A DNA stretch of 18,694 bases from Caulobacteraceae bacterium UBA5005 (lineage in GTDB: Bacteria > Pseudomonadota > Alphaproteobacteria > Caulobacterales > Caulobacteraceae). Each line of letters begins with the position of its first letter. Position 1 is the first letter of the stretch. Location of the stretch: positions 13,069 through 31,762 of the forward strand of contig DGYN01000031.1 in the NCBI GenBank assembly GCA_002398405.1, given 5' to 3'. A program made the position numbers and the translations under genes. A model generated the notes under the pieces. It saw nothing but the letters and a program-made list of their open reading frames with translations, was not told the DNA's origin and did not search any database. Of the stretch, positions 7,453-14,446 are shown piece after piece.

Positions 7453-8199
7453 ATGGCGCTCTATGATGAGATTGGCCGCACCTATGCGGGGCAGAGGCGG
7501 CCGGATCCGCGGATTGCGTCCCTGATCGAGGCGGCGCTGGGGGACGCGGCGAGCGTCGCCAATATCGGCGCGGGGACGGGGTCCTATGAGCCGGCCGGCC
7601 GATCCGTGATCGGGGTGGAGCCCTCGGCGGTGATGATCGCGCAGAGGCCGGCTAGCGCCGCGCCTTGCCTGGCGGGATCGGCCGAGGCTCTGCCGCTGGC
7701 GACGAACAGCGTCGACGCGGCCATGGCGGTGCTGAGCGTCCACCACTGGCCCGATCTTGAGCGGGGCCTTTGCGAGATGGCGCGGGTGGCGAGGAAACGA
7801 GTCGTGCTTCTGACCTGGGTTCCCGACGATCCGCCCTTCTGGCTGACGCGTGACTATTTCCCGGAAATCCTGGCGTATGACCGGGACATTTTTCCAAGCG
7901 CCGGCATTTTGGCCGCCCTGTTGGAGCGCCTGATCGGACCTACAAGAATCTCGCCGCTCGCCATTCCACACGACTGTATCGACGGCTTTCTCTGCGCTTA
8001 CTGGCGGCGTCCTCAGGCCTATCTTGAGCCGATGGTGCGAAGTGGGATGTCGAGCTTCTCACGGATCGACGCCCGGGCGGGTCTCGATCGGCTGGCGGCG
8101 GACCTGGACAGCGGCCGCTGGGCGGAGCGCAACGCCGGACTTTTGGACTTAACGGCCCTCGATCTTGGCTACCGCGTCGTCGCCTGTGACATCCGATGA
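7453..8199 (+). CDS. Class I SAM-dependent methyltransferase
   Basis: 248-residue soluble Rossmann-fold methyltransferase of the Methyltransf_11 type. The SAM motif I is VANIGAGTG at 36-44, the acidic end of strand 2 is VIGVEPS at 52-58, and post-motif II/III features (NSVDAAMAVLSVHHWPDL, then REMARV-like CEMARVARK and VVLLTW) follow in normal order. The substrate cannot be told: the C-terminal half (about 120-248) is variable and lacks a diagnostic motif for ubiquinone, lipid or rRNA enzymes. I chose the ATG at 7453, which has an AGGAT site about 7 bases upstream and directly begins the ALYDEIGRTYA segment seen in such proteins; a farther upstream in-frame start at 7408 would add 15 unlikely residues. 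Confidence 0.88.
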   Translation: MALYDEIGRTYAGQRRPDPRIASLIEAALGDAASVANIGAGTGSYEPAGRSVIGVEPSAVMIAQRPASAAPCLAGSAEALPLATNSVDAAMAVLSVHHWPDLERGLCEMARVARKRVVLLTWVPDDPPFWLTRDYFPEILAYDRDIFPSAGILAALLERLIGPTRISPLAIPHDCIDGFLCAYWRRPQAYLEPMVRSGMSSFSRIDARAGLDRLAADLDSGRWAERNAGLLDLTALDLGYRVVACDIR

Positions 8200-8237
8200 T
8201 GCCTTGTAATGGGCCACGATCAGCCTAGACGATAGCG

Positions 8238-8375
8238 ATGGACCCCTTTTACAGACCGATGGTCATCGCCGCGGTGGTGACGATCGTCGCCTTCATCGCC
8301 GCCATTCGCGGCATTCCCTTCCTCTTCGAAGTCTTTGGCCGCGAGGCGGAAAAGCGCCGCCGCCGCCGCGAATAG
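8238..8375 (+). CDS. Possible 45-aa single-span membrane protein
   Basis: The frame encodes 45 residues from ATG to TAG: a short polar start (MDPFYRP), one hydrophobic span at about 8-23 (VIAAVVTIVAFIAAI), then an FLFEVFG segment and a strongly basic tail with five consecutive arginines. This is a typical small inner-membrane protein layout with a cytoplasmic C-terminus. It fills an otherwise empty 178-bp gap between the methyltransferase and the convergent lipocalin and ends 2 bp before the lipocalin stop. The ribosome site is weak, and I do not recognise the family, so it could be chance. Confidence 0.5.
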   Translation: MDPFYRPMVIAAVVTIVAFIAAIRGIPFLFEVFGREAEKRRRRRE

Positions 8376-8377
8376 CC

Positions 8378-8902
8378 TCAGGGGTGCCTGGGCTGGACGA
8401 TCTTGCCCAAATCGTAGCCCATGGCCTTGATGCGGGTCAGGAGCTGGCTCTTGGTTCCGGCATCCATCTGCGGATTGCGGGCCAATAGCCAGACGTAATT
8501 GCCGCCGGGAGTGGCCATGATCGCCCACGACAGGTCGTCGGCCCGGTCCAGGACCCAGTATTCCTGGCGCAGAACCCCGGCCATGGCGCTGACCACGAAT
8601 TTGTTGCGGGCCGGATCGGTGGGCATCCGGATTGAAACCGCCAGGCTCTCGGGCTTTCCCGCGGGAGAGCCCTTGCGGCAGGTGAGCAGGAAGGCCCGCG
8701 TCGCCTCCGATTTCTGGGGCGAGAAGTCGTAGGTCGGCGCCTGGCAGTCCTTCTGGCGGATGTTTTCAGTGCGGGCGATCTCGTACCAGCGGCCGGAGAA
8801 GAAGGTGACGGCCACGGGCTTCACAGGCTGGGGCGCGGCGTCGCGGGCGATCGCCGGTCCGGCCAGCAGGGCGGCAAGGATGAGGGCGGCGGGCAATTTC
8901 AT
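8378..8902 (-). CDS. Periplasmic lipocalin (Blc-like)
   Basis: 174-residue exported lipocalin. A signal peptide covers residues 1-19 (cleavage after PAIA); there is no lipobox cysteine, so unlike E. coli Blc it should be soluble periplasmic. The family signature GRWYEIART is at 37-45, and the strand pair EYWVLDRADDLSWAIM followed by YVWLLARNP is characteristic of the Blc/apolipoprotein D branch. C53 and C75 may form a disulfide. Lipocalins of this group bind lysophospholipids and other small lipids in envelope maintenance. The ATG at 8902 has GGAG six bases upstream; an in-frame TTG at 8914 overlaps that site and is disfavoured. It converges with the possible 45-aa protein. Confidence 0.9.
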   Translation of the reverse strand: MKLPAALILAALLAGPAIARDAAPQPVKPVAVTFFSGRWYEIARTENIRQKDCQAPTYDFSPQKSEATRAFLLTCRKGSPAGKPESLAVSIRMPTDPARNKFVVSAMAGVLRQEYWVLDRADDLSWAIMATPGGNYVWLLARNPQMDAGTKSQLLTRIKAMGYDLGKIVQPRHP

Positions 8903-9008
8903 GACTGTCTCCAAAGCCCCAAGCCTTACGGCTGGTCAAGTCCGACGGATCACATCTTGCTAGCGCCCCTTTCGGGCGGCGAACCGGAATCCACTTCGCC
9001 TGAAGGGG

Positions 9009-9422
9009 CTAGGCGCTGTCCTCGATGGCGTGGATGTCGTCATCGGAAAGGCCAAAGTGATGGCCGATTTCATGAACCAGGACGTGGGTGACCAGTTCCT
9101 GCAGCGAAAGATCGCCCCGCTCGGCCCATTCGTCGAGGATCGGGCGGCGGTAGAGATAGACCGTGGACGGCAGACGGGCCTGGTCGAGCACCGAGCGGCG
9201 GCCAAGATCGACCCCTTCATAGAGCCCGGTGAGCTCGAAGGCGTCCTCGACGCCCAAGCCCTGAAGCGCCTCTTCGTCGGCGAAGTCGCTGATCCTGAAC
9301 ACCACATCCCCAGCCAGATCGCGGAAGGGCTCGGGCAGCTCGTCGAAGGCGATCTTCGCCAGGGCCTCGAAATCGGCGAGGGAGGGGGCGGCGAGCGCGC
9401 CCCAGGCGGGGATCTTACTCAT
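9009..9422 (-). CDS. Minimal zincin-like metallopeptidase
   Basis: 137-residue protein of the small zincin family found across Actinobacteria and Alphaproteobacteria (PF06262/DUF1025 type, as recalled). The zinc site is near the C-terminus: HEIGHHFG with H117, E118 and H121, followed by LSDDD whose D127 is a plausible third ligand in the HExxHxxGxxD pattern. The N-terminal half has the family's LPEPFR segment and a VYLYRRPI strand. There is no signal peptide, so it should be cytoplasmic. The start ATGAGTAA overlaps the end of the upstream gene by eight bases, indicating translational coupling. The substrate is unknown; activity is inferred from an intact HExxH. Confidence 0.88.
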   Translation of the reverse strand: MSKIPAWGALAAPSLADFEALAKIAFDELPEPFRDLAGDVVFRISDFADEEALQGLGVEDAFELTGLYEGVDLGRRSVLDQARLPSTVYLYRRPILDEWAERGDLSLQELVTHVLVHEIGHHFGLSDDDIHAIEDSA

Positions 9423-9999
9423 CGGGGATGATGATGTGCGGCGCTTCCGGCAGGCGCTGCTCGAAGAGGCCGACGTCGAGGGGCTGCTGCGGCCTGACCG
9501 GCAAGAGCGGTTGCATGGCCAGCGCCCGAAGCGCGGCGGGATCAAGGTCGGCGTTGGCCCGGCGGCGGGCCCGGCGGGCCTGTTCCAAGGCGGCGAGCTC
9601 CTCGGCGGCGATGATGCGCCAATAGCTGACCGACAGGCGCCAGACGGTCTCGATGGGCGCCGGCCCCTCTGACCAGCGGCGCCCGTCGCGGTAGATGGGC
9701 GTGGCGGATTTCGACTTCGCCCGGCCCCGGCGGGGGATGAGGGCGGCGACCTCCCGCAAGGCGCAGAAACGGTCCTCCGGCTGAACGGCGCGGCGGCCAT
9801 CGTCGATGCGGCCGGGGAAGGCTTTGAGCGCCGCCTCATAGGTCTGGAAGGCCGGACCGGCGGCCTCGGTGACGAAGCGGACCTGCCCTCGGGCCAGGGT
9901 CTCGGCCTCCCGCTCACGGGCCGCGCGGCCGAGCGGCGCGGCCAGGGCGCGCTCGGCATTGACGGCGACCGGATAGAGGATGGCGCTCATGCGTGGCAT
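9415..9999 (-). CDS. Conserved-looking soluble protein of unknown function
   Basis: 194-residue, Arg/Ala-rich soluble protein without signal peptide or membrane span. A middle basic segment (RRGRAKSKS) precedes an aromatic patch (VWRLSVSYWRII), an Arg-rich helix (about 137-150, EQARRARRRAN) and a proline-rich C-terminus ending in IIIPDE. I recognise no domain. Its stop overlaps the start of the metallopeptidase gene by eight bases, so the two are almost surely one operon and may act together. Two starts are close: ATG at 9999 and ATG at 9990; neither has a clear ribosome site, so the first is kept. It diverges from divL across 97 bp. Confidence 0.77.
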   Translation of the reverse strand: MPRMSAILYPVAVNAERALAAPLGRAAREREAETLARGQVRFVTEAAGPAFQTYEAALKAFPGRIDDGRRAVQPEDRFCALREVAALIPRRGRAKSKSATPIYRDGRRWSEGPAPIETVWRLSVSYWRIIAAEELAALEQARRARRRANADLDPAALRALAMQPLLPVRPQQPLDVGLFEQRLPEAPHIIIPDE

Positions 10000-10002
10000 T
10001 TA

Positions 10003-10056
10003 GACTCAAAACCGTCTCACCGGGATAGGCGCCTGCGGGGACGCACCCTATGATTC
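10003..10056. promoter_or_regulatory. Two GANTC methylation sites before divL
   Basis: GACTC at 10003-10007 and GATTC at 10052-10056 lie in the 97-bp divergent region before divL. GANTC is the target of the cell-cycle DNA methyltransferase CcrM, and GcrA acts at promoters holding methylated GANTC. The sites are seen; cell-cycle control of divL or of the opposing operon through them is inferred. No full TTAA-N7-TTAA box is present here. Confidence 0.4.
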
Positions 10057-10096
10057 CCTATTCAGCCGCGGGCGGAGCGGCGGGGCATTGGGCGAA

Positions 10097-12457
10097 ATGG
10101 ATCAGGCCGACGTCATCCTGGCGGCCGCCTCAGGGGCGGTGTTCCTGGCGATCTCGGTCACCCTGTGGGCGGTCGCCCGCCGCAGGCGCGACGCCGCGCG
10201 CATCGCCGAACTGACCCGCCGCATCGAGGAAGAGACCGGCGCGGCGACAGCTCTGGCTGCGGCCGAGGCCTCCGGCGGGGTCTTGATCGCCCTCGATTCC
10301 GGCCAGGCCAGCACTAGCGCGGGGGGGGAGCACCTCTTGGCCTGCGCCGAGGCCCTGGGGGTAGCCGCCGAACCGATGGCGGTGATCGAGGCCCTGATGG
10401 AGGCCGATCCGGCGCATAAGCGCAAACTTCAGGCCCTGATGGCTTCGGGGGAGGCCTGCAACCTGGAAGCCCGCGCCGGAACCCAGGCCCTAAGGGTCGA
10501 GGGTGGACCGGCGGGGGGCATGGCCTGGATCAAGCTGACCCCCTGGCGGCCGCGGGCGAGCTTCGCCGCCGACCGGTTCGCGGACTTTTTGAACGCCGGG
10601 GCCGAACCCGCCTGGGTGGCGCGCTCGAACGGAGCCCTGGTCTGGGCCAACAAGGCCTGGCTGGAGGCGGCGGACGCCACCTCGGTGGAGGACGCGCTCG
10701 CCCGCAACCTCGCCTTCGACCGGGGGGCCGAGCCCCTGATCGCCGAGGCGGCGGCGGCCGGGGTGCAGAAAGAGGCGGTGCGCTGGCTTATCGCCGGCGG
10801 CAAGCGCCGGGCCTTCCGCATCACCGCCACCCCGCTCGACGGCGGCGAGGTCGGGGTGATGGCGGCTGACGTCACCGAGGCCGAGGACCTGCGCGAGGCG
10901 GTCAAGCGCCACGAAAAGGCTCACGACGAGACGCTCGATCACATCGCCGAGGCGGTGGCGATCTTCTCCGCCACCAAGAAACTCTCCTTCCACAACCGGG
11001 CCTTTGTCGAGCTGTGGGGCCTGGAGCCGGCCTGGCTGGCGGACGGTCCGACCCATGGCGAGTTCCTCGACCGCCTGCGTCAGAAGCGGCGCCTGCCGGA
11101 GACGGCGGACTACGGGCACTTCAAGGCCAAGGAGCTGTCGCACTACGAAAGCCTCGACCAGGGACCGGACGACCTGTGGACCCTGCCGGACGGGCGCACC
11201 CTGAAGGTCGTCCGCCAGTCGCACCCCATGGGCGGGATCCTGGTGCTGTTCAGCGACATCACCGGCGAGCTTCGGTTGAAGGCGCAATACAACGCCCTGA
11301 TCCAGGCCCACCAGGCGACGCTGGACAAGCTCAACGACGCGGTGGCGGTCTTCGCCTCCGACGGCAGGCTTCGACTGCACAACGAGGCCTTCGAACTGTT
11401 CTGGCGGGTGACGCCGACCCAACTGAAGGACGCCGGCGACCTGGAAGGCGTGGCCGAACTTTGCACGCCTCGGCTCCACGACCAGGCCTTCTGGAAGGAA
11501 CTGAAAGGCCGCATTGCCGATCCCGACCCCATGGCCAGGGTGCCGACCGGGGGCGAGACCCGCACCGCCGACGACCGCATCGTCGCCTGGCAGTCCCGGC
11601 CCCTGCCCGACGGGGCGACGCTGACCGCCTTTGCCGACATCACCGACACCAAGCGCCTGGAGGGGGCGCTGAAGGACCGCTCGGCGGCGCTGGACGAGGC
11701 CCAGCGTTTGAAAAAGGATTTCGTCGGCAACGTCAGTTATGAGCTCCGCACCCCGCTCACCACCATCATCGGCTATTCGGAGCTGCTGGATTACACCGGG
11801 GACGCCCTGCCGCCCCAGGCCAGGGCGCATGTGGCCTCCGTCCGCACCGCGGCGACGCAGCTGGCGCGCTCCATCGACGATGTGCTCGACATGGCCCAGA
11901 TCGACGCCGGGGAAATGGCGCTGGATATCGCCGACGTCTCGATCGTCACCCTCCTGGAAGCTACCGCCGCGCGCTCGGCCAGGGGCGCGGCCGACGCCGG
12001 CGTCGAGGTCAAGGTCACCGCGGATGAGAGCGTCGGCCTGATCCGCGCGGACGCGCAGCGCCTCAATCAGGTCCTCGACCATCTGATGGAAAACGCTCTC
12101 CGCCAGAGCCCTAAGGGAACGACCGTGACCCTTTCGGCCAAGCGGGCCTCGAGCGAGATCACCCTGCAGGTCTCCGATCAGGGGCGGGGTATCCCCTTCC
12201 ACGTCCAGGCCCACATCTTCGACCGTTTCGTCGGCCGCGAACGCGGCGGGCCCGGGCTGGGCCTCGCCCTGGTCAAGGCCCTGGTGGAAATGCACGGCGG
12301 CTGGGTGGCGCTGGAGTCAGAGCCCGGCGCTGGCGCGACCTTCACCCTGCACCTGCCGGAAACAGCCGATGTCTCCAGCGCTGGGCAGACCGAACTCTTC
12401 TGGGGCGACGGGGACGTGTCGCCGGGCCTTGCGGCCGTTGGACGCCTCGATTCCTAG
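10097..12457 (+). CDS. divL: DivL, tyrosine-type sensor kinase homologue
   Basis: Cell-polarity protein that binds DivK and modulates CckA, and so CtrA phosphorylation. From the ATG at 10097 it has 786 residues: one N-terminal transmembrane helix (about 5-28), a long N-terminal region, three PAS-like domains at about 165-262, 282-388 and 412-517 (each with an N-K/R-A-F/W signature such as HNRAFVELW and HNEAFELFW), a DHp domain and an intact ATPase domain. The H-box reads NVSYELRTPLTT: tyrosine Y548 (TAT, 11738-11740) replaces the phosphoacceptor histidine, the hallmark of DivL (Y550 in C. crescentus). ENA (N666), G1 DQGRGIP and G2 GPGLGLALVK remain. An in-frame TTG at 10088 would add three residues. 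It converges on the TonB-C-like gene. Confidence 0.95.
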   Translation: MDQADVILAAASGAVFLAISVTLWAVARRRRDAARIAELTRRIEEETGAATALAAAEASGGVLIALDSGQASTSAGGEHLLACAEALGVAAEPMAVIEALMEADPAHKRKLQALMASGEACNLEARAGTQALRVEGGPAGGMAWIKLTPWRPRASFAADRFADFLNAGAEPAWVARSNGALVWANKAWLEAADATSVEDALARNLAFDRGAEPLIAEAAAAGVQKEAVRWLIAGGKRRAFRITATPLDGGEVGVMAADVTEAEDLREAVKRHEKAHDETLDHIAEAVAIFSATKKLSFHNRAFVELWGLEPAWLADGPTHGEFLDRLRQKRRLPETADYGHFKAKELSHYESLDQGPDDLWTLPDGRTLKVVRQSHPMGGILVLFSDITGELRLKAQYNALIQAHQATLDKLNDAVAVFASDGRLRLHNEAFELFWRVTPTQLKDAGDLEGVAELCTPRLHDQAFWKELKGRIADPDPMARVPTGGETRTADDRIVAWQSRPLPDGATLTAFADITDTKRLEGALKDRSAALDEAQRLKKDFVGNVSYELRTPLTTIIGYSELLDYTGDALPPQARAHVASVRTAATQLARSIDDVLDMAQIDAGEMALDIADVSIVTLLEATAARSARGAADAGVEVKVTADESVGLIRADAQRLNQVLDHLMENALRQSPKGTTVTLSAKRASSEITLQVSDQGRGIPFHVQAHIFDRFVGRERGGPGLGLALVKALVEMHGGWVALESEPGAGATFTLHLPETADVSSAGQTELFWGDGDVSPGLAAVGRLDS

Positions 12458-12478
12458 AGGCTGGTCCTAGAGGCTGGG
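12453..12478. repeat. 13-bp tandem repeat spanning two convergent stop codons
   Basis: CCTAGAGGCTGGT (12453-12465) is followed directly by CCTAGAGGCTGGG (12466-12478), 12 of 13 bases identical. The CTAG in copy 1 supplies the TAG stop of divL and that in copy 2 supplies the TAG stop of the convergent gene on the minus strand. It looks like a local slippage duplication that now separates the two genes. Confidence 0.85.
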
Positions 12479-12874
12479 GTTGGTCAGCGCGGTGCGCGCG
12501 CTCTTGGTGAGCGTCGGCTTGATCTCGTACTTGACGCCGTCGGTTTCGAAAAAGGCGGTCACGGCGACGATGTCCCCGGCCTTGACACCCTGATTGGCCA
12601 GAATGCGCATGGTCGAGGCGGCGCGCTTGGCCCCATCGGCGAAGCCATAGCCGGTGGACGTTTCACCGATGACCTCGCACGGGCCCAGCGTCAGGTCGCG
12701 GCGCACCTTGCAGTCGATCGCGGTCTTGCCGTCGATGTTGTCCTTGATCGCCTTGGCCGGATAGGCGGCGTTAATGGCCGTCCCGGCGGCGCGCCACTTC
12801 AGAGCGGCCTGCGAAAAGGCGGGGCCCGCCAGGGCGATCAGACCCGTGGCGGCCAGGAAGGTTAAGTGTCTCAT
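12467..12874 (-). CDS. Periplasmic protein with TonB C-terminal-like domain
   Basis: 135-residue exported protein. Residues 1-21 (MRHLTFLAATGLIALAGPAF, cut near AFS) form a signal peptide. The mature part resembles the TonB_C fold seen in small alphaproteobacterial periplasmic proteins: a YPAKA segment at 38-42, a strand with C55, LGPCEVIGE with C66, then the GYGFADGAKRAAS helix start at 75-87, followed by an aromatic strand VTAFFE. C55 and C66 could form a disulfide. With no membrane anchor or proline-rich linker it is not a working TonB; a partner-binding or scaffold role is possible. The start lacks a clear ribosome site. It lies 44 bp after ccr on the same strand and converges with divL. 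Confidence 0.8.
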   Translation of the reverse strand: MRHLTFLAATGLIALAGPAFSQAALKWRAAGTAINAAYPAKAIKDNIDGKTAIDCKVRRDLTLGPCEVIGETSTGYGFADGAKRAASTMRILANQGVKAGDIVAVTAFFETDGVKYEIKPTLTKSARTALTNPSL

Positions 12875-12918
12875 GCAGAGAGAACGCTTGGGGAGGGGGA
12901 GTCGATCCCCTTGAGCCC

Positions 12919-14211
12919 CTAGTCGTTCCCGAGCGCGATTTCCTGGACTTCCTCAAAGGTGCGCAGTCCCGGGCGCTGGGCCGACACCAGGACCGCCATA
13001 TTGCCGGGCAGGTGCTGGTTGTTGAGCATCTTCTCGTGGGCCTCGGGAATGTCCTCCCAGGTGAAGACCTCCGACAGGCACGGGTCGATCCGCCGGTCGA
13101 TGACCAGCTGGTTGGCGGCCGAGGCCTGCATCAGATTGGCGAAATGGCTGCCCTGGACGCGCTTTTGGCGCATCCACAAAAAGCGCGCATCCATGGTTAG
13201 GTTGAAGCCGGTCGTGCCGGCGCAAATCACCACCATGCCGCCGCGTTTCACCAGAAAAACGCTGACCGGGAAGGTGGACTCGCCAGGGTGTTCGAACACC
13301 ATGTCGACGTCCTTCTTGCCGGTGATGTCCCACACGGCTTTGCCGAACTTGCGGCTTTCCTTCATGTAGTCGTTGAACTCGGGGCCGTTCACCGTCGGCA
13401 ACTGGCCCCAGCAATTGTAGTCCTTGCGGTTCAGGACGGCGACCGCGCCCATGGACATGACGAAGTCGCGCTTGGACTCATCGGAGACGACGCCGATCGG
13501 CTTGGCGCCCGTCACCGCCGCCAGCTGGATGGCGAAACATCCCAGCCCGCCGGAGGCCCCCCAGACCAGCACGTTCTGGCCGGGCTTCAGTTCATGGGGC
13601 TTGTGGCCGAACAGCATGCGATAGGCGGTGGCCAGCGTCAGGGTGTAGCAGGCGGCCTCTTCCCAGGTGAGATGCAGCGGCCGCGGCATCAGCTGGCGGG
13701 CCTGGGCGCGGCAGAACTGGGCGAAGGAGCCGTCCGGCGTTTCATAACCCCAGATGCGCTGCGATGTGGAATACATCGGGTCGCCGCCGTTGCACTCTTC
13801 GTCGTCGCCGTCGTCCTGATTGCAGTGGATGACCACCTCGTCGCCCGGCTTCCAGCGCCGAACCTTGGCGCCGACGGCCCAGACGATGCCCGAGGCGTCG
13901 GACCCGGCCACATGGAAGGGATGCTTGTGCCCGTCGAGCGGGCTGATCGGCTCACCGAGCGAGGCCCAGATGCCGTTGTAATTCACGCCCGCGGCCATCA
14001 CCAGGACCAGGACCTCGTCCTCGCCGATCTCCCAGGTGGGCACCACCTCGACCTGCATGGCGCTCGCCGGGCGGCCGTGGCGTTCCTTGCGGATCGCCCA
14101 GGCGTACATGTTTTTCGGCACGTGATAGGCGGGTGGAACCTCTCCGATCTCGTAGAGGTCCTTGATGGGCGCTTCTTGCGCGGTCGTTGCGGCGGCGGCT
14201 GTCGCGGTCAT
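12919..14211 (-). CDS. ccr: Crotonyl-CoA carboxylase/reductase
   Basis: Key enzyme of the ethylmalonyl-CoA pathway: NADPH-dependent reductive carboxylation of crotonyl-CoA to (2S)-ethylmalonyl-CoA. The 430-residue length equals that of characterised alphaproteobacterial Ccr. It is a zinc-independent MDR-fold protein: N-terminal catalytic part with GVNYNGIWASLG (74-85) and IWGYE (153-157), and a nucleotide-binding loop WGASGGLGCFA at 217-226. By alignment with the Kitasatospora enzyme, N77 or N79, E157 and H356 (GSHFANL) are candidates for CO2-binding residues. The acidic insert QDDGDDEECNGGDP (132-145) is typical of Ccr and absent from plain crotonyl-CoA reductases. The ATG at 14211 has GGAAG just upstream, and the frame stays open beyond it without homology. 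It diverges from the crystallin-like gene and ecm. Confidence 0.96.
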   Translation of the reverse strand: MTATAAAATTAQEAPIKDLYEIGEVPPAYHVPKNMYAWAIRKERHGRPASAMQVEVVPTWEIGEDEVLVLVMAAGVNYNGIWASLGEPISPLDGHKHPFHVAGSDASGIVWAVGAKVRRWKPGDEVVIHCNQDDGDDEECNGGDPMYSTSQRIWGYETPDGSFAQFCRAQARQLMPRPLHLTWEEAACYTLTLATAYRMLFGHKPHELKPGQNVLVWGASGGLGCFAIQLAAVTGAKPIGVVSDESKRDFVMSMGAVAVLNRKDYNCWGQLPTVNGPEFNDYMKESRKFGKAVWDITGKKDVDMVFEHPGESTFPVSVFLVKRGGMVVICAGTTGFNLTMDARFLWMRQKRVQGSHFANLMQASAANQLVIDRRIDPCLSEVFTWEDIPEAHEKMLNNQHLPGNMAVLVSAQRPGLRTFEEVQEIALGND

Positions 14212-14356
14212 GGCTTCCGATGTGCTCTTTGTCGATACGGAAAGACGGTTCCGGTATCTGTGTCGCGAGCCTGGCGGACGATGCCCGGTGGCCCGACTGT
14301 TCTGACGTAGACCCAATGCTGTTGCAGATTTTTGACGCGGTGCAAGCGGATTCTTT

Positions 14357-14367
14357 TTGCAGCGCAG
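14357..14367. promoter_or_regulatory. TTGC-N3-GCAG element before ccr
   Basis: TTGC-AGC-GCAG differs by one base from the perfect palindromes before phaZ and ecm. It lies about 146 bp before the ccr start and 80 bp before the divergent crystallin-like gene, in a 235-bp gap (14212-14446) that holds further TGCA half-sites: TGCTGTTGCAG near 14318-14327, GGTGCAAG near 14339-14346 and ACTGCAAATGC near 14404-14414. No gene is apparent in the gap. Operator function is inferred. Confidence 0.42.
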
Positions 14368-14446
14368 CACGAAGCGGGCCCGCTTGACGGGGAAACCCCG
14401 CGCACTGCAAATGCCCCCAAGGGCGTAAGCTTTAGGAGACCGGCCA

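Noticed and set aside
8960..9012. Imperfect inverted repeat (CTAGC..CCCTT with GAAGGGGCTAG) near the metallopeptidase stop
   Set aside because: Bulged stem, a loop of about 28 bases and no T-run; not convincing as a terminator.
9423..9959. Upstream extension of the metallopeptidase frame to 316 residues
   Set aside because: The added part is Arg/Pro/Ser-rich and lies over the other coding frame of the 194-aa gene; the ATG at 9422 gives the normal family length.
10490..12295. 601-codon minus-strand open frame opposite divL
   Set aside because: Composition is typical of an antisense shadow (Gly, Asp, Arg, Leu, His-rich), and the plus strand encodes a full PAS kinase.
12896..12910. GGGGA-GTCGA-TCCCC hairpin between ccr and the TonB-C-like gene
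   Set aside because: Only a 5-bp stem with no following T-run; such stems are common in this base composition.
13288..14310. 340-codon plus-strand open frame opposite ccr
   Set aside because: Antisense of a full-length, well recognised Ccr; no independent motif or ribosome site.
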